Of a stretch of DNA of 64,000 bases, positions 45,344 to 53,612 are shown one piece after another (the stretch's first letter is position 1; each line of letters opens with the position of its first letter). The position numbers were made by a program, and so were the translations under genes. The notes under the pieces were generated by a model, which was given only the letters and a program-made list of their open reading frames with translations, was not told the origin of the DNA and did no database searches. The stretch is from Rhizobium sp. R634 (GTDB taxonomy: Bacteria; Pseudomonadota; Alphaproteobacteria; Rhizobiales; Rhizobiaceae): the NCBI RefSeq assembly GCF_002211305.1, contig NZ_LOKW01000001.1, positions 310,001-374,000 of the forward strand, in the 5' to 3' direction.

Positions 45344-45373
45344 ATTGACTAATGCGTCAGTCAATTATATAGG
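45344..45373 (+). promoter_or_regulatory. TetR-type operator overlapping the efflux promoter
   Basis: ATTGACT (45344-45350) and AGTCAAT (45359-45365) form a perfect inverted repeat with an 8-base spacer. The left arm contains a -35-like TTGACT, and a -10-like TATAGG lies 17 bases on (45368-45373), so bound repressor would block the promoter. Start of the first efflux gene is 45402. Confidence 0.65.
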
Positions 45374-45401
45374 AGCTGCCGTTGAGAGCAAGAGGTCAAC
45401 T

Positions 45402-46475
45402 ATGAGAACCATTCTGGTCGCCACGGCGATCCTATGCGCCATCGGTCTGGGATCATGCAGCGACACGGGCGGGCCGACCGAGCCGACTGCGCGGGAAGTC
45501 GGCGTCGTCACGGCCAAGTCCGAGCCGTTGGCTGAGGGCGGCGCGCTGACAGGAGAAGTCCGCGCCCGCATCCAGACCGATCTTTCCTTCCGTGTCAGCG
45601 GCAAGATCATCGAACGGCTCGTCGAGGTCGGCCAGTCCGTCAAGGCGGGGCAGGTCCTGGCGCGCATCGATCCGGAAGAGCAGAAGGCCGATGTGGATGT
45701 GGCGGCCGCCAATCTTCAGTCGGCTGAAGCGCAGCAGACCCAGGCGCAGCTTGCATTCGACCGCCAGCAGAGCCTGTTTCGAACGCAGGTGACAACGCGC
45801 GCCGCGCTCGACCAGGCGCAGGAGGCGCTTCTGACCGCGCAGGCATCGACGAAGTCGGCGCAGGCGCTGCTGGAGACTGCCCAGGACACGCTGTCCTATA
45901 CGGAGTTGAAGGCGGATGCCGATGGCGTGATCACCGCCCGCAATGCCGAAGTGGGGCAGGTGGCGCAGGCTGCCCAGGTCGTCTTCACCCTTGCCCATGA
46001 CGGCGACCGGGATGCCGTGTTCGACGTGGTCGAAAGCGCCTTCCTGCGTCCGGTCGACGGCGACGGCACCGTGACCCTGCTGTCGGACCCCACGCAGAAG
46101 ATCACGGCGAAGGTTCGCGAGATTTCGCCGACGATCGATTCCTCCACCGGCACCATCAAGGTGAAGCTCGCCATATCGAGCGACGCGCCCATTCCGCTCG
46201 GCGCTCCCGTCGTCGGGCGCTTCACCTACGTCCCGCAGGACGTCATCCAGCTGCCCTGGTCGGCAATGACATCCAAGGACGGCAAGCCGGCCGTCTGGAT
46301 CGTCGACCCCGCCACATCGGCGGTTTCGGTCAGGGCGGTCGAGATCGCCGGTTACGAGACCGGCAGCTTCATCGTCAAATCGGGTGTGACGACAGGAGAG
46401 GTCGTAGTGACCGACGGAACCAAGTTCCTCAGGCCCGGTGAAATCGTGTCTTATCTCAAGGAAGCTTCCAAGTGA
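45402..46475 (+). CDS. RND efflux periplasmic adaptor (lipoprotein), first of two
   Basis: A 357-residue membrane-fusion protein of the HlyD/AcrA family. ATG 45402 follows AGAGG; the frame opens far upstream but that part is antisense to the TetR gene. The lipoprotein signal ends in LGSC (C19). Then come the barrel-sandwich lipoyl halves (SFRVSGKIIERLVEVGQSVKAGQVLARIDP and LKADADGVITARNAEVGQVAQA), a coiled-coil hairpin between (~70-130) and the beta-barrel/membrane-proximal part. It overlaps the second adaptor gene by 4 bases. Two adaptors with one pump recalls the TriABC pump of Pseudomonas. Confidence 0.93.
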   Translation: MRTILVATAILCAIGLGSCSDTGGPTEPTAREVGVVTAKSEPLAEGGALTGEVRARIQTDLSFRVSGKIIERLVEVGQSVKAGQVLARIDPEEQKADVDVAAANLQSAEAQQTQAQLAFDRQQSLFRTQVTTRAALDQAQEALLTAQASTKSAQALLETAQDTLSYTELKADADGVITARNAEVGQVAQAAQVVFTLAHDGDRDAVFDVVESAFLRPVDGDGTVTLLSDPTQKITAKVREISPTIDSSTGTIKVKLAISSDAPIPLGAPVVGRFTYVPQDVIQLPWSAMTSKDGKPAVWIVDPATSAVSVRAVEIAGYETGSFIVKSGVTTGEVVVTDGTKFLRPGEIVSYLKEASK

Positions 46476-47560
46476 GTATTCGTCTCAAGATAGCCGCACT
46501 GATGCTGGGCACCGCCCTGGTTTCCTCCTGCTCGCCGAAGGCTGAAGAGAGCGGGGAGGAAGCGCCGCGTCCGGTGCTGTCGATGACGGTCAAGCAGACG
46601 CCGGCTTCGAGCCTCAGCCTGACCGGCACCATCGAGCCCACGATCGAGACCGATCTCGGCTTTCGGATTCTCGGGCGGATGATCGCCCGCAACGTCAATG
46701 TCGGTGATATCGTCAAGAAGGGTGACGTGGTCGCCGCCATCGATCCCGTGGCGCTGGAGCTTGCCGTGCGCAACGCGCAGTCCGACGTGGAAAATAGCGA
46801 CGCCCAGCTCAGAAACGCGGTGACCACGGAGCAGCGCCAGCGGGCGCTCGTGGAGTCGCGCTCGGGCACCGAGGCCTCGCTCGAAGAGGCCGAGCAGGCA
46901 AGACGCACGGCTGCCGCCGCCGTCGCCAAGGCGCAGGCCAATCTCGACAAGGCCAGGGAGCAGCTCGGCTACGCCCAGCTTCGGGCGGAATTCGACGGGG
47001 TGGTGACGGCGGCCTCGGCCGAGGTCGGGCAGGTCGTATCGGCGGGCCAGACGGTGGTGACCATCGCGCGGCCGGACAAGCGCGACGCCGTGGTCGACAT
47101 TCCGCAGGCCGCCGCCCAGAAGCTGAAGATCGGCGCGCCCTTCGAAGTGACGCTGCAGCTCGATCCGACGATTCGCACATCTGGCGTCGTGCGTGAGATC
47201 GCGCCCGAGGCCGAGACGGCCACCCGCACGAGCCGGACCAAGATCGCGCTGAGCGATCCGCCCGAAGCCTTCAGGCTCGGCGCCGTCATCACGGCCGCGG
47301 CAACCATCGCCGCCGATCCCGAGATCCTGCTGCCGTCTTCGGCCATCCTCGCCGGCACCGACGAGACGAGCGTCTGGATCGTCGACGTGCCCGGCAAGAA
47401 AGTCTCGTTCCGCCGCGTGAAGATCGACGGCGACCTCGCCGACGGCGGCACTGTCCGCGTCACAGAAGGGCTTGCCCCCGGAGACAGGGTGGTCGTGGCC
47501 GGCGTGCATAAACTTGAAGATGGCCAGGCCATCAGGATCGACCAGGAGATCAGCCAGTGA
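46472..47560 (+). CDS. RND efflux periplasmic adaptor (lipoprotein), second of two
   Basis: A 362-residue adaptor starting with GTG inside the GTGA overlap with the first adaptor. The lipoprotein signal ends VSSC (C20). Lipoyl halves (FRILGRMIARNVNVGDIVKKGDVVAAIDP and LRAEFDGVVTAASAEVGQVVSAGQ) flank a coiled coil rich in Ala, Glu and Arg (~85-150). It differs clearly from the first adaptor, so it is not a recent duplicate. The two may form a hetero-oligomer around the pump. Its end overlaps the pump start by 4 bases. Confidence 0.93.
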   Translation: MSIRLKIAALMLGTALVSSCSPKAEESGEEAPRPVLSMTVKQTPASSLSLTGTIEPTIETDLGFRILGRMIARNVNVGDIVKKGDVVAAIDPVALELAVRNAQSDVENSDAQLRNAVTTEQRQRALVESRSGTEASLEEAEQARRTAAAAVAKAQANLDKAREQLGYAQLRAEFDGVVTAASAEVGQVVSAGQTVVTIARPDKRDAVVDIPQAAAQKLKIGAPFEVTLQLDPTIRTSGVVREIAPEAETATRTSRTKIALSDPPEAFRLGAVITAAATIAADPEILLPSSAILAGTDETSVWIVDVPGKKVSFRRVKIDGDLADGGTVRVTEGLAPGDRVVVAGVHKLEDGQAIRIDQEISQ

Positions 47561-50500
47561 AGTCCTTCAATCTCTCCGACTGGGCGCTCGAACACCGTTC
47601 GCTCGTCTGGTACTTCATGATCGTCTTCATTCTCGCAGGCGCCTTCTCCTACCTGAATCTCGGCCGCGAGGAAGACCCGAACTTCACGATCAAGACGATG
47701 GTGATCACCGCCCAGTGGCCCGGCGCTTCCGCTGAGGAGGTGACGCGGCAGGTGACCGACCGCATCGAGAAGAAGCTCCAGGAGCTGGAATCTCTCGACT
47801 ACACCAAGAGCCAGACCGTTGCCGGCCAGACGACCGTCTTCGTCGAACTGCTGCCGACGACCAAAGCGAAAGATGTCGCGCCGACCTGGCTGCGCATCCG
47901 CAACATGATCGCCGATATCAAGGGCGATTTCCCGAGCGGTGTCGTCGGTCCCTTCTACAACGATCGCTTCGGCGACGTGTTCGGCAACATCTATGCCTTC
48001 ACCAGCGACGGGCTGACCCAGCGCCAGCTTCGCGATCTCGTCGAAAACGCCCGCTCCGAAGTTCTGACCGTGCCCGATGTCGGCAAGGTCGACGTGATCG
48101 GCGCCCAGGACGAGGCGATTTATCTCGAATTCTCCACCCGCCAGATCGCGGCGCTCGGCATCGACCAGCAGTCTGTCATCCAGACCCTGCAGGCCCAGAA
48201 TGCCGTGACCCAATCCGGCTTCGTCGATGCCGGGCCGGAACGCATCGCGCTCAGGGTAAGCGGGCAGTTCACCTCCGAGGAAAGCCTGCGGTCAATCAAC
48301 CTTCGCATCAACGACCGCTTCTTCCCGCTGACCGACGTCGCCACCATCAAGCGCGGCTATGTCGATCCGCCCTCGGCGCTGTTCCGCTTCAATGGCCAGC
48401 CGGCGATCGGGCTTGCGATCGGCATGAAGCAGGGCGCCAACCTGCTGCACTTCGGCGAAGCGCTCGACACGCAGATGAAACGCGTTGTCGCCGATCTTCC
48501 GATCGGTGTGGATGTCCACCGCGTATCCGACCAGCCGCATGTCGTCGACGAGGCCGTCTCGGGCTTTACTCGCGCGCTCTTCGAAGCGATCGTCATCGTG
48601 CTCGTCATCAGCTTCATCAGCCTCGGCCTTCGCGCCGGCATGGTGGTGGCGATCTCCATTCCTCTCGTGCTCGCCATCACCTTCGTGGTGATGGAATATT
48701 CCGGCATCTCGCTGCAGCGCATTTCGCTCGGCGCGCTGATCATCGCGCTCGGGCTGCTCGTCGACGACGCCATGATCGCCGTCGAGATGATGGTCGCGCG
48801 CCTGGAGGCGGGCGACGATCTGAAGAAGGCCGCGACATATGTCTACACGTCGACGGCCTTCCCGATGCTGACGGGAACGCTCGTCACCGTCGCGGGCTTC
48901 ATTCCCGTTGGTCTCAACAGCAGCGCGGCCGGCGAATTCACCTTCACGCTTTTCGTGGTCATCGCGGTGTCGCTCATCGTTTCCTGGATCGTGGCGGTGC
49001 TGTTCACGCCGCTTCTCGGCGTCACCATCCTGCCGAAGACCATGAAATCGCATCACGAGAAGAAGGGGCGCTTCGCCTCCATCTTCTCCTGGCTTCTGGG
49101 GCTGGCGATGCGCTGGCGCTGGATCACCATCATTCTGACCGTCGGCGTCTTCGGCCTTTCTGTCGGCGGCATGGGGCTGGTGCAGCAGCAGTTCTTCCCC
49201 AATTCGGACAGAACCGAGCTCATCATCGACTGGAACCTGCCGCACAACAGCTCGATCGCCGAGACCAATAGGCAGATGGCCAAGTTCGAAAAGGAGATGC
49301 TGGCCGGCAACAAGGATATCGACCACTGGACGACCTATGTCGGCCAGGGCGCGCCGCGCTTCATCCTCTCCTTCGACGTGCAGACGCCGGATGTTTCGTT
49401 CGGACAGACGGTGGTCGTCACCAAGGGGCTGGAGGTGCGCGACAAGGTGCGGGCGGACCTGCAGACCTATCTGACGAAGACCTTCCCCGGCACCGACGCC
49501 TTCGTGAAGCTTCTCGATATCGGCCCGCCGGTGGGCAAGCCGGTGCAGTACCGGATCAGCGGCCCCGACATCCAGAAGGTGCGAGACGTCTCCCAGCAGT
49601 TTGCCGGCATCGTCGGCGCGCATCCGCTGCTGTCGAACATGGTGCTGGACTGGAACGAGCCCTCGCGCGTGGTCAAGGTCGATGTGCTGCAGGACAAGGC
49701 GCGCCAGCTCGGCATCTCCTCGGAGGATATCGCCACCGCCCTCAACGGCATCGTCGAAGGTTCGACGGCGACGCAGATCCGTGACGACATCTACCTGGTC
49801 AACGTCATCGGCCGCGCCAAGGCATCGGAGCGCGATTCCATCCAGACGCTCGAGAATCTGCAGCTCTCCAGCTCCAGCGGTAAGGTCATGCCGCTCTCGG
49901 CGGTGGCGAATTTCCGCTACGAGCTCGAGCAGCCGACGATCTGGCGGCGCGACCGGCAGCCGACCATCACGCTGAAGGCCGCCGTCATCGGTTCGACGCA
50001 GCCGGCGACGATCGTCGACCAGCTGAAGCCGAAGGTCGAGGAATTCCAGAAGACCCTGCCTGTGGGATACAAGGTGGAAGTGGGCGGCGCCGTCGAATCC
50101 AGCGCCGACGCCCAGGGGCCGATCGCCGCCGTCGCGCCGCTGATGCTGTTCACGATGGCGACGATCCTGATGATCCAGCTGCAGAGCTTCAGCCGCCTCT
50201 TCCTGGTCTTCGCGGTGGCCCCGACGGCGCTGATCGGCGTGGTCACGGCGCTCTTGCTGAGCAACGCGCCGATGGGCTTCGTCGCCATCCTCGGCGTGCT
50301 GGCGCTGATCGGCATCCTGATCCGAAACTCCGTCATCCTGGTCGTGCAGATCGAGCATCTGCGCGCCGAAGGTGTCGCGCCCTGGCAGGCCGTCATCGAG
50401 GCGACCGAGCACCGCATGCGGCCGATCATGCTGACGGCGGCGGCGGCAACCCTCGCGCTGATCCCGATCTCGCGCGAGATCTTCTGGGGGCCGATGGCCT

Positions 50501-50628
50501 ACGCCATGATGGGCGGCATCGTCGTCGGAACCGCGCTCACCCTGCTGTTCCTGCCGGCGCTCTACGTCGCATGGTTCAGGATTCCGAGGGATGAAGGCGT
50601 CCGGGCCGAGGCCACGGCAGAGGCGTGA
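47557..50628 (+). CDS. RND-family multidrug efflux transporter
   Basis: A 1023-residue inner-membrane proton antiporter of the hydrophobe/amphiphile efflux (AcrB/TriC) class with 12 membrane segments and two large periplasmic domains. The first segment is near 15-32 (SLVWYFMIVFILAGAFSYL). The TM4 proton-relay pair is present (GLLVDDAMIAVEMM); the TM10 position, usually Lys, appears as Arg (GILIRNSVILVVQIEH). It is third in the tightly overlapping adaptor-adaptor-pump operon controlled by the divergent TetR gene. No outer-membrane channel gene follows, so a TolC-type protein from elsewhere is needed. Substrates not evident. Confidence 0.95.
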   Translation: MKSFNLSDWALEHRSLVWYFMIVFILAGAFSYLNLGREEDPNFTIKTMVITAQWPGASAEEVTRQVTDRIEKKLQELESLDYTKSQTVAGQTTVFVELLPTTKAKDVAPTWLRIRNMIADIKGDFPSGVVGPFYNDRFGDVFGNIYAFTSDGLTQRQLRDLVENARSEVLTVPDVGKVDVIGAQDEAIYLEFSTRQIAALGIDQQSVIQTLQAQNAVTQSGFVDAGPERIALRVSGQFTSEESLRSINLRINDRFFPLTDVATIKRGYVDPPSALFRFNGQPAIGLAIGMKQGANLLHFGEALDTQMKRVVADLPIGVDVHRVSDQPHVVDEAVSGFTRALFEAIVIVLVISFISLGLRAGMVVAISIPLVLAITFVVMEYSGISLQRISLGALIIALGLLVDDAMIAVEMMVARLEAGDDLKKAATYVYTSTAFPMLTGTLVTVAGFIPVGLNSSAAGEFTFTLFVVIAVSLIVSWIVAVLFTPLLGVTILPKTMKSHHEKKGRFASIFSWLLGLAMRWRWITIILTVGVFGLSVGGMGLVQQQFFPNSDRTELIIDWNLPHNSSIAETNRQMAKFEKEMLAGNKDIDHWTTYVGQGAPRFILSFDVQTPDVSFGQTVVVTKGLEVRDKVRADLQTYLTKTFPGTDAFVKLLDIGPPVGKPVQYRISGPDIQKVRDVSQQFAGIVGAHPLLSNMVLDWNEPSRVVKVDVLQDKARQLGISSEDIATALNGIVEGSTATQIRDDIYLVNVIGRAKASERDSIQTLENLQLSSSSGKVMPLSAVANFRYELEQPTIWRRDRQPTITLKAAVIGSTQPATIVDQLKPKVEEFQKTLPVGYKVEVGGAVESSADAQGPIAAVAPLMLFTMATILMIQLQSFSRLFLVFAVAPTALIGVVTALLLSNAPMGFVAILGVLALIGILIRNSVILVVQIEHLRAEGVAPWQAVIEATEHRMRPIMLTAAAATLALIPISREIFWGPMAYAMMGGIVVGTALTLLFLPALYVAWFRIPRDEGVRAEATAEA

Positions 50629-50699
50629 GGACAGCCTTCGACGGCCATCGCCTACGGCCGCCGCGGCGGCCGCTGCAACACGGGCCGCGACGAAATGGG

Positions 50700-50726
50700 T
50701 GGGATGGCGCAGGCGATGCCATCCCA
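50700..50726. other. Hairpin downstream of the efflux operon
   Basis: TGGGATGGC (50700-50708) and GCCATCCCA (50718-50726) form a perfect 9-bp stem with a 9-base loop, in the 129-bp gap after the pump gene. No T-run; possible transcript-end structure. Confidence 0.45.
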
Positions 50727-50757
50727 CAGCACGCGTATTCTTGAGGGAAAAAGACCG

Positions 50758-51936
50758 ATGGCTGAACGATATTCCCGAGGCCTGCCGAAGGCTGCTGCCC
50801 GGCGCCTGCCAAAGCCGACCACTGCAATCCTCGTCTTGGCCGGCTTGGCGATGCTTGCCGGCTGCACCACGAGGCCGTCGCCCGAGGTCTTGACGCCCGT
50901 CCGTCTGAGCGAGGCGGTCCATTCCGAAACGAGCCCGGATAGGATGAGCGTGCTCGCTGCGACCAACAGAACCCCCGATAGCGTGCGGGGCGGCTTCGGC
51001 AGTGCGTGGGCCGAGAAGCTCACCTACGAGCAATATACGTTTTCGGTCCCTCCCGGCAGGAAGGATACAGCCATCACCTATCCCACGGCAAAGCCCGATC
51101 CGGAGCGGCAATTTGCCGTCGTCGAACGCAAGCAACTGCCGAAGGACGTTTTCGTGCAGCAAGCGCTCGCCTCGGTCCAGCCCGACGGCACCGTCGGCAT
51201 TTTCGTCCACGGCTATAATTACAGCTATCAGGAGGCGCTTTATCGCACCGCCCAGATCGCCGCGGACGCGAAAATTCCCGGCGCCCCGATCCTGTTCTCC
51301 TGGCCTTCGGCCGCTTCCGTCGCCGGATATGTCGCCGACCGTGACGCCGCGCTCTCCTCGCGCAGCGAGCTCGATGGCCTCGTCACGTCGCTCTCGGCAT
51401 CGGGCAGGGTGAAGCGCATCATTCTCTTCGGGCACAGCATGGGCGGCTTCCTGGTGATGGAAACGGTGCGGGAACTCAGGCTGCAGCATCGCGACGCCGT
51501 CATCGGCAAGCTGGCGGTGGTGCTCGCCGCCCCCGATATCGATGTGGATGTCTTCCGGTCTCAGCTGAAGGATATCGGGCCAATGCCGATGCCGATCTCG
51601 CTCCTGGTTTCCAAGGACGACCGGGCGCTGGTGGCCTCCAGTTTCATCGCCGGAGAGCGGCCGCGCGTCGGGCGGCTCGATATCGACGATCCCGTCATCG
51701 AGGAGGCTGCCTTGAAGGCGAGGCTCCGGGTCATCGACATCACGTCGATCAAGACATCCGACGGGCTGGGTCACGATCGCTATGCATCGCTCGCCAAGTT
51801 CGGCGCCCAGCTTGCCTCCTTCGAGAGCGGCAGGCGCTCGAGCGCCGGCGATGTCGGCGCCTTCGTTTTCGATGCTGCCGGTGCTGCGGTCGCAAGTCCG
51901 TTTCGCCTGGCCGGGCGTGTCGTTCGCTCGCAATAG
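50758..51936 (+). CDS. Lipoprotein alpha/beta hydrolase (DUF900 type)
   Basis: A 392-residue protein from ATG 50758, with a GAGGG site upstream; an ATG at 50695 would add residues encoded across the hairpin. It has a lipoprotein signal (LVLAGLAMLAGC, C36) and an alpha/beta-hydrolase domain of the DUF900 group: GIFVHGYNYSYQEALYRTAQIA (oxyanion region), FSWPSAASVAGYVADRDAA, nucleophile elbow FGHSMGGFLVME, acid in LAAPDIDVDVF. Substrate unknown; esterase or lipase-like activity at the membrane is likely. It follows the efflux operon on the same strand but after 129 bp, so it may be independent. Confidence 0.88.
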   Translation: MAERYSRGLPKAAARRLPKPTTAILVLAGLAMLAGCTTRPSPEVLTPVRLSEAVHSETSPDRMSVLAATNRTPDSVRGGFGSAWAEKLTYEQYTFSVPPGRKDTAITYPTAKPDPERQFAVVERKQLPKDVFVQQALASVQPDGTVGIFVHGYNYSYQEALYRTAQIAADAKIPGAPILFSWPSAASVAGYVADRDAALSSRSELDGLVTSLSASGRVKRIILFGHSMGGFLVMETVRELRLQHRDAVIGKLAVVLAAPDIDVDVFRSQLKDIGPMPMPISLLVSKDDRALVASSFIAGERPRVGRLDIDDPVIEEAALKARLRVIDITSIKTSDGLGHDRYASLAKFGAQLASFESGRRSSAGDVGAFVFDAAGAAVASPFRLAGRVVRSQ

Positions 51937-51975
51937 GCCGGACTCTGTACATCCGGGCATTCAAGATTGCCTACA

Positions 51976-51998
51976 ATATGACTATTAAATTGTCATAT
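51976..51998. promoter_or_regulatory. Inverted repeat upstream of the NCS1 permease gene
   Basis: ATATGAC (51976-51982) and GTCATAT (51992-51998) are perfect arms around 9 AT-rich bases, 65 bases before the permease start. Position and size fit a regulator site, for example for a GntR-type protein; none is encoded next to it. Confidence 0.4.
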
Positions 51999-52063
51999 GC
52001 CTAAATGAAGAGCACACTTCCGTCCGTGGCCGAGTCGGCCACTGGGGATATGGGAGGGCATTC

Positions 52064-53515
52064 ATGAGCATACGAAATCCGTCTCCCTCGTTATATAACG
52101 AGGATCTTGCACCCGCCGAAGAACGCAAATGGGGTGCATTCAGCATCTTCAACGTCTGGACGTCGGACGTTCACAGCCTATGGGGCTATTATCTGGCGGC
52201 GAGCCTGTTCCTGCTCTGCGGCAGCTTCGTGAATTTCGTCATCGCCATCGGCATCGGCTCCCTCGTCATCTTCGTCCTGATGAGCCTGGTCGGCAATGCC
52301 GGCGTGCGCACGGGCGTCCCCTTTCCGGTGCTGGCACGCGCCTCCTTCGGCACCTTCGGCGCCAACGTTCCGGCCCTGGTCCGGGCAGTGGTCGCCTGCT
52401 TCTGGTACGGCGCGCAGACCGCCGCCGCATCCGGCGCCATCGTCGCCCTGCTGATCCGCAACGAGAGCCTGCTCGCCTTTCACCAGAACAGCCACATGCT
52501 CGGCCATTCGACGCTGGAGCTGATCTGCTACGTCATCGTCTGGGCACTGCAGCTGCTGATCATCCAGCGCGGCATGGAAACGGTCCGCAAGTTCCAGGAT
52601 TGGGCGGGGCCGGCCGTCTGGATCATGATGCTGATCCTCGCAGTCTACCTGGTCGTTAAATCAGGCACTTTCTCTTTCGGTTCGGAAATCCCGCGTGACG
52701 TCCTGATCGAAAAAACCAAGGATGCCGGCGTACCGGGCGAACCCGGCTCGATCGCAGCGCTTGCCGCCGTCGCCGCCACCTGGATCACTTACTTCGCTGC
52801 GCTCTACCTGAACTTCTGCGATTTCTCTCGTTACGCGACGAGCGAAAAAGCGCTCAGAAAAGGCAATCTCTGGGGCCTGCCGATCAATCTTCTGGCCTTC
52901 TGCCTCGTTGCAGGTGTCACGACCACGGCTGCCTTCACCGTTTACGGCGAGGTGCTGCTGCATCCGGAAATGATCTCGGCGAAATTCGATAGCTGGTTCC
53001 TGGCGCTGCTTGCCGCACTGACATTCGCGGTCGCCACGCTCGGCATCAACGTCGTGGCGAACTTCGTCTCGCCCGCCTTCGACTTCGCCAACGTCTTCCC
53101 GCGCCAGATCAACTTCAAGCGCGGCGGATATATCGCCGCGCTGATCGCTCTCGTGCTCTATCCGTTTGCGCCCTGGGAAACGGGTGCGGCGCATTTCGTC
53201 AACTTCATCGGTTCGACGATGGGGCCGATCTTCGGCATCATGATGGTGGACTATTACCTCATCAGGAAGAGCCAGCTGAACGTCGAGGCGCTCTATTACG
53301 AGAATGGCGAGTTCCGCTTCCAGAACGGATGGCACGGCAATGCCTTCATCGCATTCGCGGTGGGCGCGCTCTTCTCCTCGATCCTGCCGACCTTCACCTC
53401 GATCCTGCCGGACTGGTGGGGCACCTACGGCTGGTTCTTCGGCGTTGCCATCGGTGGAGCGATCTATTTCGTGCTGAGAATGGGCGCCCGGCGCAATCCA
53501 GCCTTCGCGTCCTGA
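52064..53515 (+). CDS. NCS1-family nucleobase:cation symporter
   Basis: A 483-residue membrane transporter with about 12 helices. The N-terminal signature is NVWTSDVHSLWGYYLAASLFLLCG, and further family parts are RASFGTFGANVPALVRAVVACFWYGAQTA and YFAALYLNFCDFSRY. ATG 52064 follows GGGAGGG. NCS1 proteins import cytosine, uracil, purines, allantoin or hydantoins with H+ or Na+. No nucleobase-degrading gene is adjacent, so the substrate is open. A cognate regulator is not seen, but an inverted repeat lies upstream. Confidence 0.92.
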   Translation: MSIRNPSPSLYNEDLAPAEERKWGAFSIFNVWTSDVHSLWGYYLAASLFLLCGSFVNFVIAIGIGSLVIFVLMSLVGNAGVRTGVPFPVLARASFGTFGANVPALVRAVVACFWYGAQTAAASGAIVALLIRNESLLAFHQNSHMLGHSTLELICYVIVWALQLLIIQRGMETVRKFQDWAGPAVWIMMLILAVYLVVKSGTFSFGSEIPRDVLIEKTKDAGVPGEPGSIAALAAVAATWITYFAALYLNFCDFSRYATSEKALRKGNLWGLPINLLAFCLVAGVTTTAAFTVYGEVLLHPEMISAKFDSWFLALLAALTFAVATLGINVVANFVSPAFDFANVFPRQINFKRGGYIAALIALVLYPFAPWETGAAHFVNFIGSTMGPIFGIMMVDYYLIRKSQLNVEALYYENGEFRFQNGWHGNAFIAFAVGALFSSILPTFTSILPDWWGTYGWFFGVAIGGAIYFVLRMGARRNPAFAS

Positions 53516-53548
53516 CAAACGCGAAGGCCCGGCATGACCGACGACTGC

Positions 53549-53579
53549 CCCTCCCCACTTGTGACCCTGGTGGGGAGGG
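53549..53579. terminator. Bidirectional hairpin between convergent genes
   Basis: CCCTCCCCAC (53549-53558) and GTGGGGAGGG (53570-53579) form a perfect 10-bp stem with an 11-base loop, midway between the NCS1 permease stop and the end of the fused SerC/SerA-like gene. No T-run, so termination is only probable; similar G/C-rich repeats are common in rhizobia. Confidence 0.5.
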
Positions 53580-53612
53580 ATCTTGGGCTCGGTACGAGCC
53601 CGTCGAAGAGTC

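Noticed and set aside
44622-45401. Upstream extension of the first adaptor gene to 617 codons
   Set aside because: The added part is antisense to the TetR gene and crosses the promoter; ATG 45402 starts a proper lipoprotein signal with a ribosome-binding site.
48292-51960. A 1222-codon open frame on the minus strand
   Set aside because: It is antisense to the RND pump and lipoprotein hydrolase genes, rich in Arg, Asp, Gly and His, with no domain pattern; typical artefact of GC-rich codon use opposite real genes.
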